Shown: one piece after another, positions 63,469 to 64,000 of the stretch
Numbering within the stretch: the stretch's first letter is position 1
Layout of the letters: every line of letters begins with the position of its first letter
Assembly: GCF_014041995.1 (NCBI RefSeq)
Contig: NZ_CP059492.1
Location: 1,426,001 to 1,490,000 of the forward strand
Length of the DNA: 64,000 nucleotides
Direction of reading: 5' to 3'
Source of the DNA: Changpingibacter yushuensis
GTDB lineage: Bacteria; Actinomycetota; Actinomycetes; Actinomycetales; Actinomycetaceae
The notes under the pieces: model-generated
Database searches by the model: none
What the model was told of the DNA's origin: nothing
What the model saw: only the letters and a program-made list of their open reading frames with translations
Translations under genes and position numbers: made by a program

Positions 63469-64000
63469 TTATCTCCTGCGCGCTAGCTGGATAAATGCGA
63501 GCAATCCAAGCGCCGCTCCGCCGGTGTAAACCGCAATTCGCACGGGTTCTGAGATCCTCGTCGCAACAGTGAGCTCGGAGCGCAAGCCAACTCGTGCCAC
63601 CTGCGCGTCCTCAGTCCACGGCTGAGTCACCGCACGCGTCACTCCGTTCGGCTCAACAACTCCCGAAACCCCCACGGTTGAGACTTGAATGGCAGTCCTA
63701 CCGTGTTCTATCGCGCGGAACCTCGTCATTTGGAACTGTTGAGCAGATTCAGAGGTCTTGCCAAACGATGCGTTATTGGTGGGAACCACGATGAGCTGTG
63801 CGCCCGCACGTACCGCTTCTGAGACAATAGCGTTGTCCGCTACCTCGAAACAGATCGGCGTGGCTACGCGAACCGTGGAATCCTTCAGCTCAACATCCAG
63901 ATACGCAGGCTTACTGCCTGCAAGCATGTCAGTAGAAATAAGATCAACTGCGGGCGTGAACTTTCGGAAGAAATCACGATAGGGCATGTATTCGCCAAAC
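63469..64000 (-). CDS. lnt: Apolipoprotein N-acyltransferase, C-terminal part (window edge)
   Basis: The frame is open to the window edge (FGEYMPYRDFFRKF...). The nitrilase-type domain has the nucleophile in TPICFEVADN and the basic/acidic neighbours VPTNNASFGKTSESAQQF and RAIEHGRTAIQVSTVG, followed by a C-terminal TM helix (AVYTGGAALGLLAFIQLARRR). N-acylates the lipid-modified Cys of lipoproteins at the outer face of the membrane. The N-terminal TM domain is beyond the window. Confidence 0.93.
   Translation of the reverse strand, partial: FGEYMPYRDFFRKFTPAVDLISTDMLAGSKPAYLDVELKDSTVRVATPICFEVADNAIVSEAVRAGAQLIVVPTNNASFGKTSESAQQFQMTRFRAIEHGRTAIQVSTVGVSGVVEPNGVTRAVTQPWTEDAQVARVGLRSELTVATRISEPVRIAVYTGGAALGLLAFIQLARRR

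Overview
The window is chromosomal DNA of a high-GC Gram-positive actinobacterium. The core genes are typically actinobacterial: garA-ftsR-MerR, rbpA, polyprenol-phosphomannose synthase and lnt side by side, and FNT, C69 dipeptidase, GH30 and GH42 genes. The mix and moderate GC suggest a host-associated member of the Actinomycetaceae (Trueperella/Arcanobacterium-like). That placement is inference; no rRNA gene is present.

Layout. (1) 1-712: the 5' part of arginine deiminase, then an intact tRNA-Pro(GGG) at 713-786. (2) About 745-30531: a genomic island bounded by a 43-bp direct repeat of the tRNA-Pro 3' end. From left to right it holds a broken tyrosine integrase hit by an IS1249-like element; an ABC-F/MFS pair of drug-resistance type (MFS broken) with a six-codon upstream ORF; a MobF relaxase gene; a second mobile element nested inside that relaxase gene; a small membrane protein; another broken tyrosine integrase; and a defence block. 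The nested element (about 8755-19474) has its own large serine integrase, a second MobF relaxase, a VOC/TipA-type MerR pair and an erm 23S rRNA methyltransferase. Its crossover core is CTCGG, and removing it restores the relaxase frame exactly. An IS3-family element sits inside the loop of the hairpin that would sequester the erm Shine-Dalgarno sequence. The defence block is an ATPase + RloB pair (AbiL-like), then a type III CBASS operon: CD-NTase, HORMA, TRIP13, TIR-SAVED effector, and an extra AlbA_2 (Schlafen-type) protein whose role is not known to me.

(3) 30.5-34.6 kb: a graveyard of accessory genes (fragments of SDR, CMD, ADH, alpha/beta-hydrolase and TetR, an NTF2/TetR chimera, an internally deleted quinone oxidoreductase) around an intact MFS gene. 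(4) 34.9-40.8 kb: a tightly overlapping oligopeptide ABC importer operon ending in a C39-type cysteine peptidase. (5) 41-46 kb: CopB-type copper ATPase, a second ABC-F gene with its own leader ORF and alternative hairpins, and an FNT channel. (6) 46-55.4 kb: C69 dipeptidase, then a glycoside-utilisation cluster (GH30, GH42, TetR, MFS, Zn-dehydrogenase) whose promoters share a 26-bp operator. (7) 55.9-64 kb: core genes garA, ftsR, a second MerR gene, an NCS2 permease fused to an OHCU-decarboxylase domain, an Hsp70-like protein, rbpA, ppm1-type GT2 and partial lnt.

The main biological story is a nested, partly decayed resistance-plus-defence island at tRNA-Pro. Three independent ribosome-targeting resistance loci each carry a candidate upstream leader peptide. 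Many island genes are inactivated by single nonsense codons or frameshifts, so the outer element is probably no longer self-mobile, while the inner serine-integrase element looks complete.
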